From assembly GCF_003605635.1 (NCBI RefSeq), contig NZ_QMDW01000009.1:46920-110919 (forward strand): a stretch of DNA of 64,000 nucleotides, written 5' to 3'. This DNA comes from Halonotius pteroides (GTDB taxonomy: Archaea > Halobacteriota > Halobacteria > Halobacteriales > Haloferacaceae). Shown piece after piece: positions 17,717-27,404 of this stretch. Both the position numbers and the translations under genes were made by a program. Below the pieces are notes generated by a model. It ran no database searches, was not told where the DNA came from, and saw nothing but the letters and a program-made list of their open reading frames with translations. Position 1 is the stretch's first letter; each line of letters starts with the position of its first letter.

Positions 17717-18670
17717 TTAGTCTGGAGTGTCGATATAGAGCCCATAGCGGTACAGCTGGTCGTTGTACCACAGCAGCCTGCCGTTCAGGCTTTCGTCGGT
17801 GGTCGCCACGCCGAGAGCCGCAAGCACCGCCTCGAAGGCCGCTGACAGCGGCGTCGACTCCGAATGCTCGCCGCCGAGCGTGCGATCTAACAGTTCACGG
17901 GCTGCCGTCGACAGCGAGGCATCGTCAACCTCGGCGTCGATCTCGGCGGCAAACACCACCTCGCGGAACGCAGCCTTGCTGTCGGCAACAGGGATCGCTC
18001 GCGTCGTGTACTCCGTCTCGCTGATCGAGTCGGTGCTGACGGAGACACGGTACGAAAACCCGCCGTCCTCGGTCATCGAGACGATCTGCCCATCGAGCTC
18101 ACCGGTCGCCACCTCGCTTTCGCGCTCTGCTGGTCGCCGGAGAACATAGGCATCCCCTCGGAGCAGCTCGGCCGATGCCCCCGTGCCGTCGGTTGTGCTG
18201 TTGGTGTGGAGGATTTTGAGCGCCCGCGCACTCGGCCGATCGAGGCTGTCGACGTGGATCGCCGCCTTGCCGCTCTCGTCGCTCCCGCCGACAGCATCGT
18301 CGTCGAGCTTTTCTACCCGAACCAGCGTTCGATCCATCTCCTGCCGACCGGTGATCGCCGTCTTGATCTGGGAATACCGGCCTTTGCCGGCGACGTAGCC
18401 ATCCTCCGGCAGCGGCGTGTAGCCGTAGGTTCTGTGTGTGTCCTCGGGGATGATCGCGGCCAGCGCGGCGCGGGCCGGGTCGCCGAACAACGGATCGTCG
18501 CTCGGCTCATACAGCGCGTGTTCGGTCGGGCTGGCCGCAACTGTGTCGATGCTGAGCGTGTATTCGGTTGACTGGTCGCTATTGCCGAATCCCTCGCTCG
18601 TACAGCCGGCAAGCCCGGCTATCAGCGTCGGTGCAGCCGTCTGGAGAAGTCGGCGTCGACTCGGGGACAT
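17717..18670 (-). CDS. Tat-exported lipoprotein of unknown function (317 aa)
   Basis: I chose the ATG at 18670 rather than an upstream in-frame start because it gives a classic signal: MSPSRRRLLQTAAP (twin Arg) followed by the lipobox LAGC. This marks a Tat substrate anchored by lipid to the outside of the cell membrane. The mature part (about 290 residues) contains no motif I recognise. It alternates short strands with a helical C-terminus ending GRLLWYNDQLYRYGLYIDTPD. The gene sits between rpsB and mvk, two genes that are usually neighbours in haloarchaea, so it looks like an insertion into that cluster. Confidence 0.8.
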   Translation of the reverse strand: MSPSRRRLLQTAAPTLIAGLAGCTSEGFGNSDQSTEYTLSIDTVAASPTEHALYEPSDDPLFGDPARAALAAIIPEDTHRTYGYTPLPEDGYVAGKGRYSQIKTAITGRQEMDRTLVRVEKLDDDAVGGSDESGKAAIHVDSLDRPSARALKILHTNSTTDGTGASAELLRGDAYVLRRPAERESEVATGELDGQIVSMTEDGGFSYRVSVSTDSISETEYTTRAIPVADSKAAFREVVFAAEIDAEVDDASLSTAARELLDRTLGGEHSESTPLSAAFEAVLAALGVATTDESLNGRLLWYNDQLYRYGLYIDTPD

Positions 18671-18743
18671 ACCCGGAGCTTTGGCCGAACAGACTTGCGA
18701 GTATCGAAGCCGACCACAAGCAAAATTGAACGGTAAAACCAGC

Positions 18744-19547
18744 TTACAGTGCGTCCTCGAAGTCTTCGAGCTCGTAGAGCGTGCCGGCGTTGCGTCGGTC
18801 GAGCGTCTCGTTGGCAAGCAGCCAGTAGACAACGCTCAGCGCGCGGCGACCCTTGTTGTTGGTCGGGACAACGAGGTCAACATTGCTGACCTGATTGTTG
18901 GAGTCACACATCGCAATCACCGGGATGCCGACGGTGATCGCCTCTTTGACCGCCTGGGCGTCGCCGATCGGGTCAGTGACCACAACGACATCGGGCTCGA
19001 TGTAGCCCGCGTAGTCGGGGTTGGTCAGCGTCCCGGGGATGAATCGCCCGGTGCGGGCGCGTGCACCGATAGCGTCGGCGAACTTCTCGGCTGGGAACCG
19101 ACCGTACTGCCGCGAGGAGGTCACGAGGATCTGCTCGGGGTCGTAGTTTTCGAGGAAATCAGCCGCCGTCCGGATGCGGCTGTCGGTCTGGCTCACATCG
19201 AGCACATAGAGCCCATCGTCACGGACACGGTGGATGAACCGCTCCATGTCGTTGGTCTTCTGTTGGGTACCGATGTGGACACCCGCGCCGAGGTAGTCCT
19301 CAACGGGGATGAGCAGGTCAGCCTCGTCATCCGGCATCACGTCGTCGTCGAACGGGGTGGCGTCCGCTTCCTCCTCAGCCTCGGCCTCGCCGCTGACATC
19401 AGCGTCGTCGGCCCCCTCGGTTGCTTCGGCCTCCTCGGCGGCCTCGCTGGCGGCGTCGGTGGCGTCCGGTTCATCATCGACAGGCGCGTCGTCCGCGTCG
19501 GCTGCGGCGTCGTCCTGTTCTTCGAGTTCTGTGTTGTTATCGCTCAT
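18744..19547 (-). CDS. rpsB: 30S ribosomal protein S2 (uS2)
   Basis: The 267-residue protein matches archaeal uS2 from about residue 68 onward ([20 protein letters not shown], later [18 protein letters not shown]). The first 65 residues are an Asp/Glu/Ala-rich extension typical of haloarchaeal S2. The gene's first ATG overlaps the enolase stop by four bases (ATGA), so it is the last gene of the information-processing operon. Confidence 0.97.
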   Translation of the reverse strand: MSDNNTELEEQDDAAADADDAPVDDEPDATDAASEAAEEAEATEGADDADVSGEAEAEEEADATPFDDDVMPDDEADLLIPVEDYLGAGVHIGTQQKTNDMERFIHRVRDDGLYVLDVSQTDSRIRTAADFLENYDPEQILVTSSRQYGRFPAEKFADAIGARARTGRFIPGTLTNPDYAGYIEPDVVVVTDPIGDAQAVKEAITVGIPVIAMCDSNNQVSNVDLVVPTNNKGRRALSVVYWLLANETLDRRNAGTLYELEDFEDAL

Positions 19548-20743
19548 ACTGCGTCGTCCGCGATTCGGATCAGTTCGTTTAGCTTGGCGGTGCGTTCGCC
19601 GGCAACGGTGCCGGTCTTGATGTAGTCGGCGTCGGTGGCCACTGCGAGGTGGGCGATCGTCGTATCCTCAGTTTCACCCGACCGGTGGGAGATGATCGTC
19701 TCGTAGCCGTTCTCGACGGCCAGCTCGATCGCATCGAAGGTATCCGACAGCGAGCCGATCTGGTTGGGCTTGATCAGGATGCTGTTGGCCGCGTTGGCGT
19801 CGATGCCGTCCTGCAGCCGTGAGACGTTGGTGACAAAGAGGTCATCACCACAGATCAGCGTCTGGTCGCCGACCTGCTCGGTCAGCTCGGCGAAGGCCTC
19901 GTAGTCGTTTTCGTCGAGTGGATCCTCGACGTAGGCGAGGTCGTACTCCTCGACGAGATCAGCGACGTACTCGATCTGTTCGTCGGTTGATTTCTCGCCG
20001 TCGCTGTACTGGTAGGCGCCGTTTTCGTACATCTCCGCGGCGGCCATATCGAGGCCGAACTTGATCTCGAAGCCAACTTCATCGGCGACCTGTGAGACCG
20101 CCTCGTCGACGATTTCGAAGGCTTCCTCGTCGTCGATCGGTGGGGCCCACGCGCCCTCGTCGCCTTTGCCCGCACCGATGTCGCGCTCATCGAAGATGTC
20201 GCCGATCGCCGCGTGGACGGCGGCGTTGGCGAAGACGGCCTCCTCGACGCTCGGCGCGCCGACGGGAGCCGAGAGGAACTCCTGGATGTCGGTGGCGTCT
20301 TTGGCGTGTTCGCCGCCGCCGACAACGTTGCCCAGTGGGATCGGGAAGTTGTCGCCGCGGAACGCGCCGCCGAGATGCTGGTATAGTGGTGCGCCTAGCG
20401 TGTCCGCGCCGGCCTTGGCGGCGGCCATCGAGATGGCGACCGCGCTGTTGGCACCGATCTCCGAGAAGTCGTCGGTGCCATCGGCGGCCCGTAGTGCGTT
20501 GTCGACCGCGCGTTGGTCGCCCGCGTAGACGGTGTCGACCAGCCGTGGCACCGCGTGTTCGCGGGCGTTGGCGATGGCTTCCTGTGCCGGGAGTTCGATC
20601 GCCTCGAACTCACCGGTTGAGGCACCCGAGGGTGCTGCAGCGCGGCCGAAGCCACCGGCGTCGGTGAGGACATCTGCTTCAACCGTGGCGTTGCCACGGG
20701 AGTCCAGTACGCGTCGGAGTGAAACGGAGCTGATTCGTGTCAT
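19544..20743 (-). CDS. eno: Enolase (phosphopyruvate hydratase)
   Basis: The 399-residue protein converts 2-phosphoglycerate to phosphoenolpyruvate. Visible motifs include the N-terminal [21 protein letters not shown] start, GASTGEFEA, the metal ligand regions VEDPLDEND and GDDLFVTN, the catalytic-lysine loop [10 protein letters not shown], and [11 protein letters not shown]. Its ATG overlaps the rpoK stop codon (ATGA). Its location among RNA polymerase and ribosomal genes is conserved in haloarchaea. Confidence 0.97.
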   Translation of the reverse strand: MTRISSVSLRRVLDSRGNATVEADVLTDAGGFGRAAAPSGASTGEFEAIELPAQEAIANAREHAVPRLVDTVYAGDQRAVDNALRAADGTDDFSEIGANSAVAISMAAAKAGADTLGAPLYQHLGGAFRGDNFPIPLGNVVGGGEHAKDATDIQEFLSAPVGAPSVEEAVFANAAVHAAIGDIFDERDIGAGKGDEGAWAPPIDDEEAFEIVDEAVSQVADEVGFEIKFGLDMAAAEMYENGAYQYSDGEKSTDEQIEYVADLVEEYDLAYVEDPLDENDYEAFAELTEQVGDQTLICGDDLFVTNVSRLQDGIDANAANSILIKPNQIGSLSDTFDAIELAVENGYETIISHRSGETEDTTIAHLAVATDADYIKTGTVAGERTAKLNELIRIADDAV

Positions 20744-20913
20744 TGGTCTCGGTTGATCGTAAACGGCAGGACGCCCGCGTCGTACTCCTCGGCGGCGATG
20801 AGGATCGGTTCGCTCTGGTCAGTGTCGACGAGCACCGGGGCCCCATAGGAGATCTGCAGCGACCGCGCGCCGAGAATGCGGGCCTTCTCGTAGCGGTTGT
20901 AGTGGGTTGTCAT
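20740..20913 (-). CDS. rpoK: DNA-directed RNA polymerase subunit K (Rpb6/omega homologue)
   Basis: This gene is only 57 codons. Translation of the minus strand gives [20 protein letters not shown] and ends [18 protein letters not shown]. [21 protein letters not shown] is the Rpb6/RpoK signature that clamps the largest polymerase subunit. It overlaps both neighbours by four bases (rpoN upstream, eno downstream), which indicates tight translational coupling. Confidence 0.95.
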   Translation of the reverse strand: MTTHYNRYEKARILGARSLQISYGAPVLVDTDQSEPILIAAEEYDAGVLPFTINRDQ

Positions 20914-21104
20914 TGATATGGGGCAACGACGTCGACGAGGTCGGTGTGCGATACCATCATGCGCCGACAGCAGTGGCGGGTGATCCCCAGGTCGTCGAGT
21001 ACCTCCGCGGGGTCTTCATCGCCCTCGCCGGCGCGTGCCTCGAATGCCTCGTAGTGTTCACCGATGACCGTGCCACAGGTGAAACACCGGACTGGGATCA
21101 TCAT
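20910..21104 (-). CDS. rpoN: DNA-directed RNA polymerase subunit N (Rpb10 homologue)
   Basis: This 64-residue protein carries the atypical Rpb10 zinc site: C7 and C10 (RCFTCG) with the adjacent pair C45-C46 (HCCRRMM). RpoN helps assemble the RpoD-RpoL platform of archaeal RNA polymerase. It lies 11 bases after rpsI and overlaps rpoK. Confidence 0.97.
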   Translation of the reverse strand: MMIPVRCFTCGTVIGEHYEAFEARAGEGDEDPAEVLDDLGITRHCCRRMMVSHTDLVDVVAPYQ

Positions 21105-21115
21105 ACTAGATCACC

Positions 21116-21514
21116 TCAGCGGTAGGACTTCTGGTAGCGGGCCCGTGCACCCGGGCCGCCCCACTTTTTCTTCTCGGATTGCCGAACATCGTTGACCAAA
21201 AGCGAGCGATCAAACTCGCGGTAGGCCTCACGCAGTTCGGCGTCGTTGTGATGCTGGACGAGCCCGCGAGCGAGAGCGGTGCGGACGGCGTCGGCCTGAC
21301 CGCTGAAGCCGCCGCCCTCGACGGTCACATCGATGTCGACGCTGTCTCGCAGCTCGTCGTCGGCGATACGGAACGGTTCGAGCATCTTGAGCTGTGCCAT
21401 CTCCGGCTCAACCAGCTCGACGGGCTGGGAGTTGATCCGGACACGACCCTCACCGTCGCTTACCGTTGCGCGAGCGATGGCCGTCTTCTTCTTACCTGAT
21501 GTGTTGGTTACCAT
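21116..21514 (-). CDS. rpsI: 30S ribosomal protein S9 (uS9)
   Basis: The 132-residue protein has the uS9 features: [10 protein letters not shown] at the N-terminus, the [19 protein letters not shown] core and the basic C-terminal tail [16 protein letters not shown] that reaches into the decoding centre. Its start overlaps the end of rplM by seven bases. Confidence 0.97.
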   Translation of the reverse strand: MVTNTSGKKKTAIARATVSDGEGRVRINSQPVELVEPEMAQLKMLEPFRIADDELRDSVDIDVTVEGGGFSGQADAVRTALARGLVQHHNDAELREAYREFDRSLLVNDVRQSEKKKWGGPGARARYQKSYR

Positions 21515-21945
21515 GTAACGTTTGCCCCCAGTTTCTCTGAGATCTCGCCAAGCGAGATGAACTTGATATTCGAGAGCCGATCCAGTGAGGTGCCGTCAAG
21601 CACCTCGCCCTCGGCGTCGTAGGGGTTGCCGAGGTAGACGCGGACGTTCTCGAAGGCCTCCCGGCCGTGATCCTGCTTGTACGGCACCATCCCACGGATC
21701 GACCGCTTGAAGATGCGATCCGGTCGTTTCGGATAGTGCGGCCCGCTGTCGGAGCCGATCTCGGCGCGTTTCCGGTAGGTCTCCATCGTCGACTCCGGAT
21801 TGCCGGTGATGACGGCGTTTTCGGCGTTGACGACGGCGACGCGGTCACCATCGAGGGCCTGTTGGGCGACCTCGCTGGCGACGCGGCCAAGGATGCAGTC
21901 TTTGGCGTCGACGACAACGTCGACGTCGAATTTGGCCGCGCTCAT
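21508..21945 (-). CDS. rplM: 50S ribosomal protein L13 (uL13)
   Basis: The 145-residue protein contains the uL13 signatures [19 protein letters not shown] at the N-terminus and [18 protein letters not shown] in the middle. It overlaps the L18e gene by four bases and rpsI by seven, so the operon is tightly packed. Confidence 0.97.
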   Translation of the reverse strand: MSAAKFDVDVVVDAKDCILGRVASEVAQQALDGDRVAVVNAENAVITGNPESTMETYRKRAEIGSDSGPHYPKRPDRIFKRSIRGMVPYKQDHGREAFENVRVYLGNPYDAEGEVLDGTSLDRLSNIKFISLGEISEKLGANVTW

Positions 21946-22295
21946 CGAACCACCCGGACGTTACTGCCCTCGGGATTGCTGTCGAGGGCTTCTTCGAGTG
22001 TCACCGCGTCGCCGACCTGCCCGATCTTGCGGCGGGCGGTCGAAGAGAAGTCGACGGCGGCGATCGTGACGCTTGTTTCGAGCACACCACTGCCCAGCAC
22101 CTTGCCGGGGACAACAACGGTCTCGTCTTCCCGGGCGTATCGTTCGATACGGCCAAGGTTGACTTCCGCGTGGGTGCGCCGTGGCTTTGCGAGACGGTCG
22201 GCGATATCGCGCCAGACACCGGCGTCTGACTCGCCTGCAACCGTCCGTAGCTCGGCGATGAGACTCTGTAGTCTCGGATTCGTTTTGCTGCTCAT
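21942..22295 (-). CDS. rpl18e: 50S ribosomal protein L18e (eL18)
   Basis: The 117-residue protein matches archaeal L18e: [15 protein letters not shown], the central [16 protein letters not shown], and [13 protein letters not shown]. It is the first protein gene after tRNA-Leu in the cluster and is found only in archaea and eukaryotes. Confidence 0.96.
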   Translation of the reverse strand: MSSKTNPRLQSLIAELRTVAGESDAGVWRDIADRLAKPRRTHAEVNLGRIERYAREDETVVVPGKVLGSGVLETSVTIAAVDFSSTARRKIGQVGDAVTLEEALDSNPEGSNVRVVR

Positions 22296-22322
22296 GAATA
22301 CTGCTCCTGAGAGAAATCGGAG

Positions 22323-22407
22323 TGCAGGGAGCAGGATTTGAACCTGCGGACCCCTATGGGACAGCGCCCTGAACGCTGCGCCGTTGGCCTGACTTGGCTA
22401 TCCCTGC
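22323..22407 (-). tRNA. tRNA-Leu (anticodon CAG)
   Basis: The minus strand folds as a type II tRNA with a long variable arm. Acceptor GCAGGGA pairs with TCCCTGC, followed by discriminator A, and CCA is not encoded. The anticodon stem CAGCG/CGCTG encloses TTCAGGG, giving anticodon CAG. The T arm contains GTTCAAATC. It sits between rpoD and rpl18e, as expected for haloarchaea, and shows no intron. Confidence 0.95.
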
Positions 22408-22565
22408 ACGCACTCTGAGATACCGCACACCACGGCTTACCTGTTTCGATCCCACGCCGGTCTGTCATCGACCGACGGCCACGGCTCGACGGCCACAAGG
22501 CTGTGCGGCCAGGGTGGCGAGCGCGTGAGTGGATCGGGTGTGTCGTCATATGCGGTGAATGCAGT

Positions 22566-23315
22566 CTAAGCGGTGACTGCGTCGTGTAGTTCGTCCGCGC
22601 GGTCGCCGAGCGATTCGGCGGCGCGGAGCACCAGTTCCTCGACATCGAAGGAGCCGTCGGTCTCAACGTGGAACACGTAGGCTCCGGGCACGTCTTCGAC
22701 GGTCAGCTCCGTGCCGGGATACTTGTTGGTGAGGTCGTGATCGAACGCCTTGGTGAGGACAACCTCGCCCTCGTCGGTTTCGATCGCCCCACGCAGAATC
22801 TCCGGCTCCTGTTCGTCGAACTCGCCGATGTCGTCGCCAACGGTGACCGACTGGAGGTGGCGGAAGCCGACAGCCACGCCGCCCTGCTGTTTGGCGTGTT
22901 CTTTGCCGGTATCCAACACCGCGTCGGCCTCGAATTCGAGGCTGTGACCCTCTTTGAGCTCGACGATCGGGATATTCTCGTCAGCCGGCTGTACCAGCGC
23001 GTCACTGGATTCGATATCGCCGGAGTACGCTGTCGCCGGCCCCTCGACATCCAGGGCAACGGTGACGGTGTCGCCGATCTCGAAGTCGTCTAACGGCGTT
23101 GTCAACGGCACCAGCCCCAGTCGGAGGCCGATCATCTCGTCGAACATGACCGAGGAGTTCTCCGTGAACCGAACGGAATCGATGGCAAACGTCGGCACAT
23201 CGGCGATCATCGACCGGCGGAAGCCGTTGGCTAACGCCGGTGTGAGCCCGCGAACAACGAAGCGGGCCTGCCGATCGTCGCGTTCGATGATCTGAACGTC
23301 GAATTGGCCTGACAT
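22566..23315 (-). CDS. rpoD: DNA-directed RNA polymerase subunit D (Rpb3/alpha homologue)
   Basis: The 249-residue protein has the alpha-motif region [20 protein letters not shown] and the later insert domain, matching archaeal RpoD, which pairs with RpoL as the polymerase assembly platform. Some archaeal RpoD proteins hold Fe-S clusters, but this one contains no cysteine, so it cannot. It lies two bases after rpsK. Confidence 0.96.
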   Translation of the reverse strand: MSGQFDVQIIERDDRQARFVVRGLTPALANGFRRSMIADVPTFAIDSVRFTENSSVMFDEMIGLRLGLVPLTTPLDDFEIGDTVTVALDVEGPATAYSGDIESSDALVQPADENIPIVELKEGHSLEFEADAVLDTGKEHAKQQGGVAVGFRHLQSVTVGDDIGEFDEQEPEILRGAIETDEGEVVLTKAFDHDLTNKYPGTELTVEDVPGAYVFHVETDGSFDVEELVLRAAESLGDRADELHDAVTA

Positions 23316-23316
23316 A

Positions 23317-23706
23317 CTAGAGTCGCTTGTTTTTCGGCGCGCGTGTCCCGTCGTGTGGGATCGGGGTTACGTCCTCGATGCGGCCGATCTCGATGCCGGC
23401 CCGGGCCAGCGCGCGGATCGTCGCCTGCGCGCCGGGGCCGGGGGATTTGTTGCCGTTCCCGCCGGGGCCGCGCACGCGAACGTGAACGCCCTCGATGCCC
23501 GCAGCCTTCGCCTTCTCGGCGACGACCTCGGCCATCTGCATGGCGGCGTACGGCGACGCTTCGTCGCGGTTCTGTTTGACCACAGTACCACCGGACGATT
23601 TGGCGAGGGTCTCCGCGCCGGTCTGGTCGGTGATCGTGATCAGCGTGTTGTTAAACGAGGAGAACACGTGGGCGATGCCCCACTTCTCATCTTGTGATTC
23701 ACTCAT
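23317..23706 (-). CDS. rpsK: 30S ribosomal protein S11 (uS11)
   Basis: The 129-residue protein matches uS11: [19 protein letters not shown] at the start, [19 protein letters not shown] in the middle and the basic C-terminus [18 protein letters not shown]. It is in the conserved S13-S4-S11-RpoD order. Confidence 0.97.
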   Translation of the reverse strand: MSESQDEKWGIAHVFSSFNNTLITITDQTGAETLAKSSGGTVVKQNRDEASPYAAMQMAEVVAEKAKAAGIEGVHVRVRGPGGNGNKSPGPGAQATIRALARAGIEIGRIEDVTPIPHDGTRAPKNKRL

Positions 23707-23709
23707 TGG

Positions 23710-24237
23710 TTACTCCTGGGCCTCCGCCCGGGCTGGGTGCAGATCGTCTGCAAGCGGACTGGTCTCATCGTAGCTGATCGCCGACTCCTCGGCGACCTCG
23801 ACGGTGCGGGACGGTGTCGTCGCCCGCGCGCCGTCGACGGTAATGTGGCCGTGAGAGATGAACTGCCGGGCCTGCTGTGGGGTGCTGGCCAAGCCATCCC
23901 GGTAGACGACCGTCTGGAGTCGTCGTTCGAGGATGTCGGTGACCTCAAGCGACAGAATGTCGGTGATCGTGTCGTTATCGGTGAGGATGCCGTAACGGCG
24001 GAGCTTGGCGAGGAACTCGCTGCCGGCTTCGGCGGCGGCCTCGGTGTCTCCCTGGGCCTCACCGATGAGGCGACGGGCTTCCCGTCGGATCGATCGAAGC
24101 TCCGACTGGGCGCGCCAGAGCTCTTCTTTGTTTGTCAGGCCGTAGCGGCCGACAAGGCCGCTCTCCTCGGCGATCCGTTCACCCTGGTAGGGGTGGTTCG
24201 GTGTCTCGTAGCCGACGGTGTTTTGACCGGTTGTCAT
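23710..24237 (-). CDS. rpsD: 30S ribosomal protein S4 (uS4)
   Basis: The 175-residue protein is uS4 of the archaeal/eukaryotic type. It has [20 protein letters not shown] near the N-terminus and an S4 RNA-binding domain ([20 protein letters not shown], then [14 protein letters not shown]). An acidic C-terminal tail is typical of halophiles. It overlaps the S13 gene by four bases. Confidence 0.97.
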   Translation of the reverse strand: MTTGQNTVGYETPNHPYQGERIAEESGLVGRYGLTNKEELWRAQSELRSIRREARRLIGEAQGDTEAAAEAGSEFLAKLRRYGILTDNDTITDILSLEVTDILERRLQTVVYRDGLASTPQQARQFISHGHITVDGARATTPSRTVEVAEESAISYDETSPLADDLHPARAEAQE

Positions 24238-24782
24238 TCGGCGTCACCCCCGGCAGCCGCCTCTTCGTCGGCGGCCGCGTCTTCGGCTTGCTCCTCTTTG
24301 ATCCGCTCGACGTTGACACCGATCGTCCCTTCGGTACGACCGGTAGATTTGGTGCGCTGGCCGCGAACCTTCTGGCCGCGCTTGTGACGGATCCCTTTGT
24401 ATGAGTCGATCATCTGCATGCGGTTGATATCCTGTCGACGCTGCTCTTCGAGATCACTACCTACAATGTGGGTGGACTCGCCGGTAAAGAAGTCGTCTTG
24501 CCGGTTGACCATCCACTCCGGGAGGTGTGAGTCGAGGTTTTCGACGACCTCGACAACGCTGTCGATCTCGTCGTCCTCAAGCAGGCCGAAGGTGGCTGTA
24601 CGGTCGATACCGGCCGCCTCGGTCACGATGCGTGCCGTACGCTGGCCGATACCTTTCATGTCTGTGAGACTGCGTTCGACGCTCTTCGTGCCGTCGAGAT
24701 CGGTCTGGCCGATCCGGACGAAGTACCGGAGGTCGTCATCGTCCTCCGCCGTCGAACCGTCTTCGGTGTCTTCTGCACTCAT
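24234..24782 (-). CDS. rpsM: 30S ribosomal protein S13 (uS13)
   Basis: I chose the ATG at 24782 ([17 protein letters not shown]), because upstream codons of the longer frame run into the tRNA-Ser gene. The 182-residue protein has the uS13 core: [24 protein letters not shown], and the C-terminal [16 protein letters not shown] stretch that contacts rRNA and tRNA. Both ends carry acidic halophilic extensions. It is the first protein gene of the cluster. Confidence 0.96.
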   Translation of the reverse strand: MSAEDTEDGSTAEDDDDLRYFVRIGQTDLDGTKSVERSLTDMKGIGQRTARIVTEAAGIDRTATFGLLEDDEIDSVVEVVENLDSHLPEWMVNRQDDFFTGESTHIVGSDLEEQRRQDINRMQMIDSYKGIRHKRGQKVRGQRTKSTGRTEGTIGVNVERIKEEQAEDAAADEEAAAGGDAE

Positions 24783-24802
24783 AGCTAGTTTAGTTGTGCG
24801 AG

Positions 24803-24888
24803 CGTTGCGGCGGGGATTCGAACCCCGGAGGCAGTGACGCCACAGAGTTAGCAACCCTGCGCCTTGGGCCAAGCTTGGCTACCGCAAC
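24803..24888 (-). tRNA. tRNA-Ser (anticodon GCU)
   Basis: The minus strand folds as a type II tRNA. Acceptor GTTGCGG pairs with CCGCAAC, discriminator is G, and CCA is not encoded. The anticodon stem CAGGG/CTCTG (one G-T pair) encloses TTGCTAA, giving GCT. The T loop region is GTTCGAATC. It lies just upstream of rpsM on the same strand. Confidence 0.95.
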
Positions 24889-25077
24889 CCGCGGTTGTCG
24901 GTCATATTGTCGCCCATCACGGACTCGGGGCCGGTCGCCCCTGCAGTACTACGAGTAGTCGAAGCCCTGTCGGTTACTTAAGGGTCACGGATAGTCGGAG
25001 GCATGCGGTGGTGTCGCATGGCTGTCAGCGACCGAGAAAACCGGATTCATTTTATCACCCCATCGAAACACTGGGAT

Positions 25078-25284
25078 ATGACCGACCACAGCGACGACCC
25101 CGAGGTGCCGATCATCTGTGAGGAGTGCGGCACGGAGACGACGGTGCCGCTGTCAAAGCTTGAAACGCAACTCGACCGACACAATGAAAATCGCCACGAT
25201 GGCGAGGCGCACGCGAGCGTCGATCCGACGCTCAAATCCCAACTGCAGGATCTTGTCGCCGAGGATCTCGGGCTGTTTGAGTAG
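25078..25284 (+). CDS. Small zinc-finger-like protein (68 aa)
   Basis: The ATG at 25078 gives MTDHSDDPEVPIICEECGTE, an acidic N-terminus followed by a single C-x2-C knuckle. A histidine-containing segment (DRHNENRHDGEAH) at residues 38-50 could supply two more zinc ligands, making a C2H2-like site. Such small haloarchaeal zinc proteins are common and mostly uncharacterised. An AT-rich TTTTATC about 25 bases upstream fits a leaderless transcript. It converges on the ABC ATPase gene, 8 bases away. Confidence 0.7.
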   Translation: MTDHSDDPEVPIICEECGTETTVPLSKLETQLDRHNENRHDGEAHASVDPTLKSQLQDLVAEDLGLFE

Positions 25285-25292
25285 CCCTCAGC

Positions 25293-26447
25293 TTACAGAA
25301 TCTGTTTTGTCGCGTTCTCGGCGTTGAACGTCCGGTTGTGGACAGCGACTCCCGAGTCAGTATCGAAGAGGTGGATCGAATCCGGCGGGAAGGTGGCGGT
25401 AACCTCATCGCCGGCCGAGATATCTCGAAGGCCGCTGACAGTCGCGGTGAACGTCACCGGGTCGTCGACGCTGCGGTCGAAGGTGAGGTGGATCGTGTTC
25501 TCGTCGCCCCGTGGCTCGACGACATCAACCGTTACCTCGAACTGATAGTTGTCGCTGAGCCCGCCGGGCTCCTTGATCCGGATATCCTCCGGCCGGATAC
25601 CGAAAACGACGTTTGATCTGTTCCTGATGGCATCCTGTTGGGCCGGCTTGAGCGGGTACTCAAAGCGGTCGATGACGAGTGTTTCGCCGTCGACGGCCAT
25701 CTCGAAGAAGTTCATCGAGGGGTCGCCGATGAAGCCCGCAACGAAGCGGTTGTTTGGTGTGTGGTAACACTCAAGCGGCGTGCCGACCTGCTGGAGCACC
25801 CCGTCGTTGAGGATGGCGATCCGGTCGCCCATCGTCATTGCCTCTGTCTGGTCGTGGGTGACGTAGACGGTCGTCACATCGAGGTTATCCTGAATCCGCT
25901 GGAGCTCCGTCCGCATCGTCGCCCGGAGCTTAGCGTCGAGGTTGCTCAGCGGCTCGTCCATGAGGAATGCTTCGGGCGCACGCACGATGGCCCGCCCGAG
26001 AGCGACGCGTTGCTGCTGGCCGCCGGAGAGATCGCTCGGCTTGCGATCCAACAGCTCCTCGATCTCCATGAGATCAGCGGTGTCAGCGACCGTCGATTCG
26101 ATCTCGTCGTCGCTCATCTCGGTTGACTCCTCCAGCCCGAAGCTCATGTTTTCCCGGACGGTCATATGCGGGTACAGCGCGTAGGACTGAAACACCATGG
26201 CGATGTCCCGCCCGGCGGGCGGCTTCTCGTTGATGCGCCCGCCGGCAAGCCGGATCTCGCCGGTTGTGATCGTCTCCAGTCCTGCGATCATCCGCAACGT
26301 CGTCGATTTCCCACAGCCGGAGGGGCCGACCAACACGAGGAACTCGCCGTCCTCGATGTCGATCGAGACCTCGTCGACCGCGGTGATCTCGTTGCCGTCG
26401 TCTTCGGTGAATACCTTCGTTACGTCGTCGAGTGTTAGCTCTGCCAT
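25293..26447 (-). CDS. Sugar ABC transporter ATP-binding protein (MalK/UgpC type)
   Basis: The 384-residue protein has an N-terminal ATPase domain with Walker A GPSGCGKSTTLR, signature LSGGQQQR, Walker B FLMDEPLSNLD and the switch His in YVTHDQTEAMT. A C-terminal OB/TOBE region (about 245-384) is typical of CUT1 sugar importers. It energises the permease pair encoded upstream on the same strand. The order is binding protein, permease, permease, ATPase. Confidence 0.95.
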   Translation of the reverse strand: MAELTLDDVTKVFTEDDGNEITAVDEVSIDIEDGEFLVLVGPSGCGKSTTLRMIAGLETITTGEIRLAGGRINEKPPAGRDIAMVFQSYALYPHMTVRENMSFGLEESTEMSDDEIESTVADTADLMEIEELLDRKPSDLSGGQQQRVALGRAIVRAPEAFLMDEPLSNLDAKLRATMRTELQRIQDNLDVTTVYVTHDQTEAMTMGDRIAILNDGVLQQVGTPLECYHTPNNRFVAGFIGDPSMNFFEMAVDGETLVIDRFEYPLKPAQQDAIRNRSNVVFGIRPEDIRIKEPGGLSDNYQFEVTVDVVEPRGDENTIHLTFDRSVDDPVTFTATVSGLRDISAGDEVTATFPPDSIHLFDTDSGVAVHNRTFNAENATKQIL

Positions 26448-26480
26448 TGATGAGTTCCTCCTGTGAGTTCAGTGAACATA

Positions 26481-27404
26481 CTATGCGGCGACCCCCTTGG
26501 CGAACTTGTCGCCGAAGAAGATGTACACCAACAGCGTCGGCAACGCCGCCAGCAACGCCGCGGCCATCCGCAGCGGAAAGTTCGTCCCCGACTGGGAGAC
26601 GCCGATCCCGACCAGTTCCTGCGTGACGACCGCCGCATCGCCGAACTGGACGATGGTCAGCGCGAACAGCAGGTCGTTCCAGATCTGGGTGAACTGGTAG
26701 ATGAACACAACAGCGAACATCGGGATCGACAGCGGCAGGATGATCCGCCGGTAGATCGTCGCGATTGAGGCACCGTCGAGCTGGGCGGCTTCGACCATCT
26801 CGTCGGAGAGTTTCTTGTAGTGGGCGCGGAACAGCAGCGTACAGATCGGCAGCCCGTAGGCCGTGTGGGTGATAATCAACGCCAGCAGCTTCCAGTGGTA
26901 CGTCTCGACCAGCGGCAACGCCGCCAGCGGTTCGAACATCGACCGCAGCGGGACGATATTGTACCAAAACTGCGTCAGCGGTACCAACACCGCCTGGTAG
27001 GGGATGAAGATCCCTGCAACAAACAGGATGTAGATGCCGATCTGCCCGCGCCAACTGATCGTCGTCAACCCGAAGGCGGCCATACTGCCGAGCAGCCCCG
27101 AGAGAATCGTCGCCGGGACGACGAGGATGACGCTGTTAACAAGCCCCTGGCCGAGTCCGTCGAGGGCTCCGCGCCACGGTTCCAGCGAGAACGCTCCCGT
27201 TCCCGAAACCAGCGGCTCCAGCGGCGGGAGGTACGGCAGGTTCCCGGAGTAGGTTCCCGGGCTGATGATCGATGTCATCAGTCCGGTTTCGATCGGGATG
27301 AGATAGAACGCCCCCATCCCGAGAAGAACGAGATACAGGATGAGCCGCCGCAGCGAGTGGCCAAACAGGGTGCGTTCGCCTGCGCGACCCGTTTCGGTGC
27401 TCAT
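26481..27404 (-). CDS. Sugar ABC transporter permease (MalG type)
   Basis: The 307-residue protein has about six membrane helices and the EAA loop EAAQLDGASIATIYRRIILP that docks on the ATPase. It belongs to the MalG half of CUT1 transporters. Its start overlaps the end of the MalF-type gene by four bases. Confidence 0.93.
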   Translation of the reverse strand: MSTETGRAGERTLFGHSLRRLILYLVLLGMGAFYLIPIETGLMTSIISPGTYSGNLPYLPPLEPLVSGTGAFSLEPWRGALDGLGQGLVNSVILVVPATILSGLLGSMAAFGLTTISWRGQIGIYILFVAGIFIPYQAVLVPLTQFWYNIVPLRSMFEPLAALPLVETYHWKLLALIITHTAYGLPICTLLFRAHYKKLSDEMVEAAQLDGASIATIYRRIILPLSIPMFAVVFIYQFTQIWNDLLFALTIVQFGDAAVVTQELVGIGVSQSGTNFPLRMAAALLAALPTLLVYIFFGDKFAKGVAA

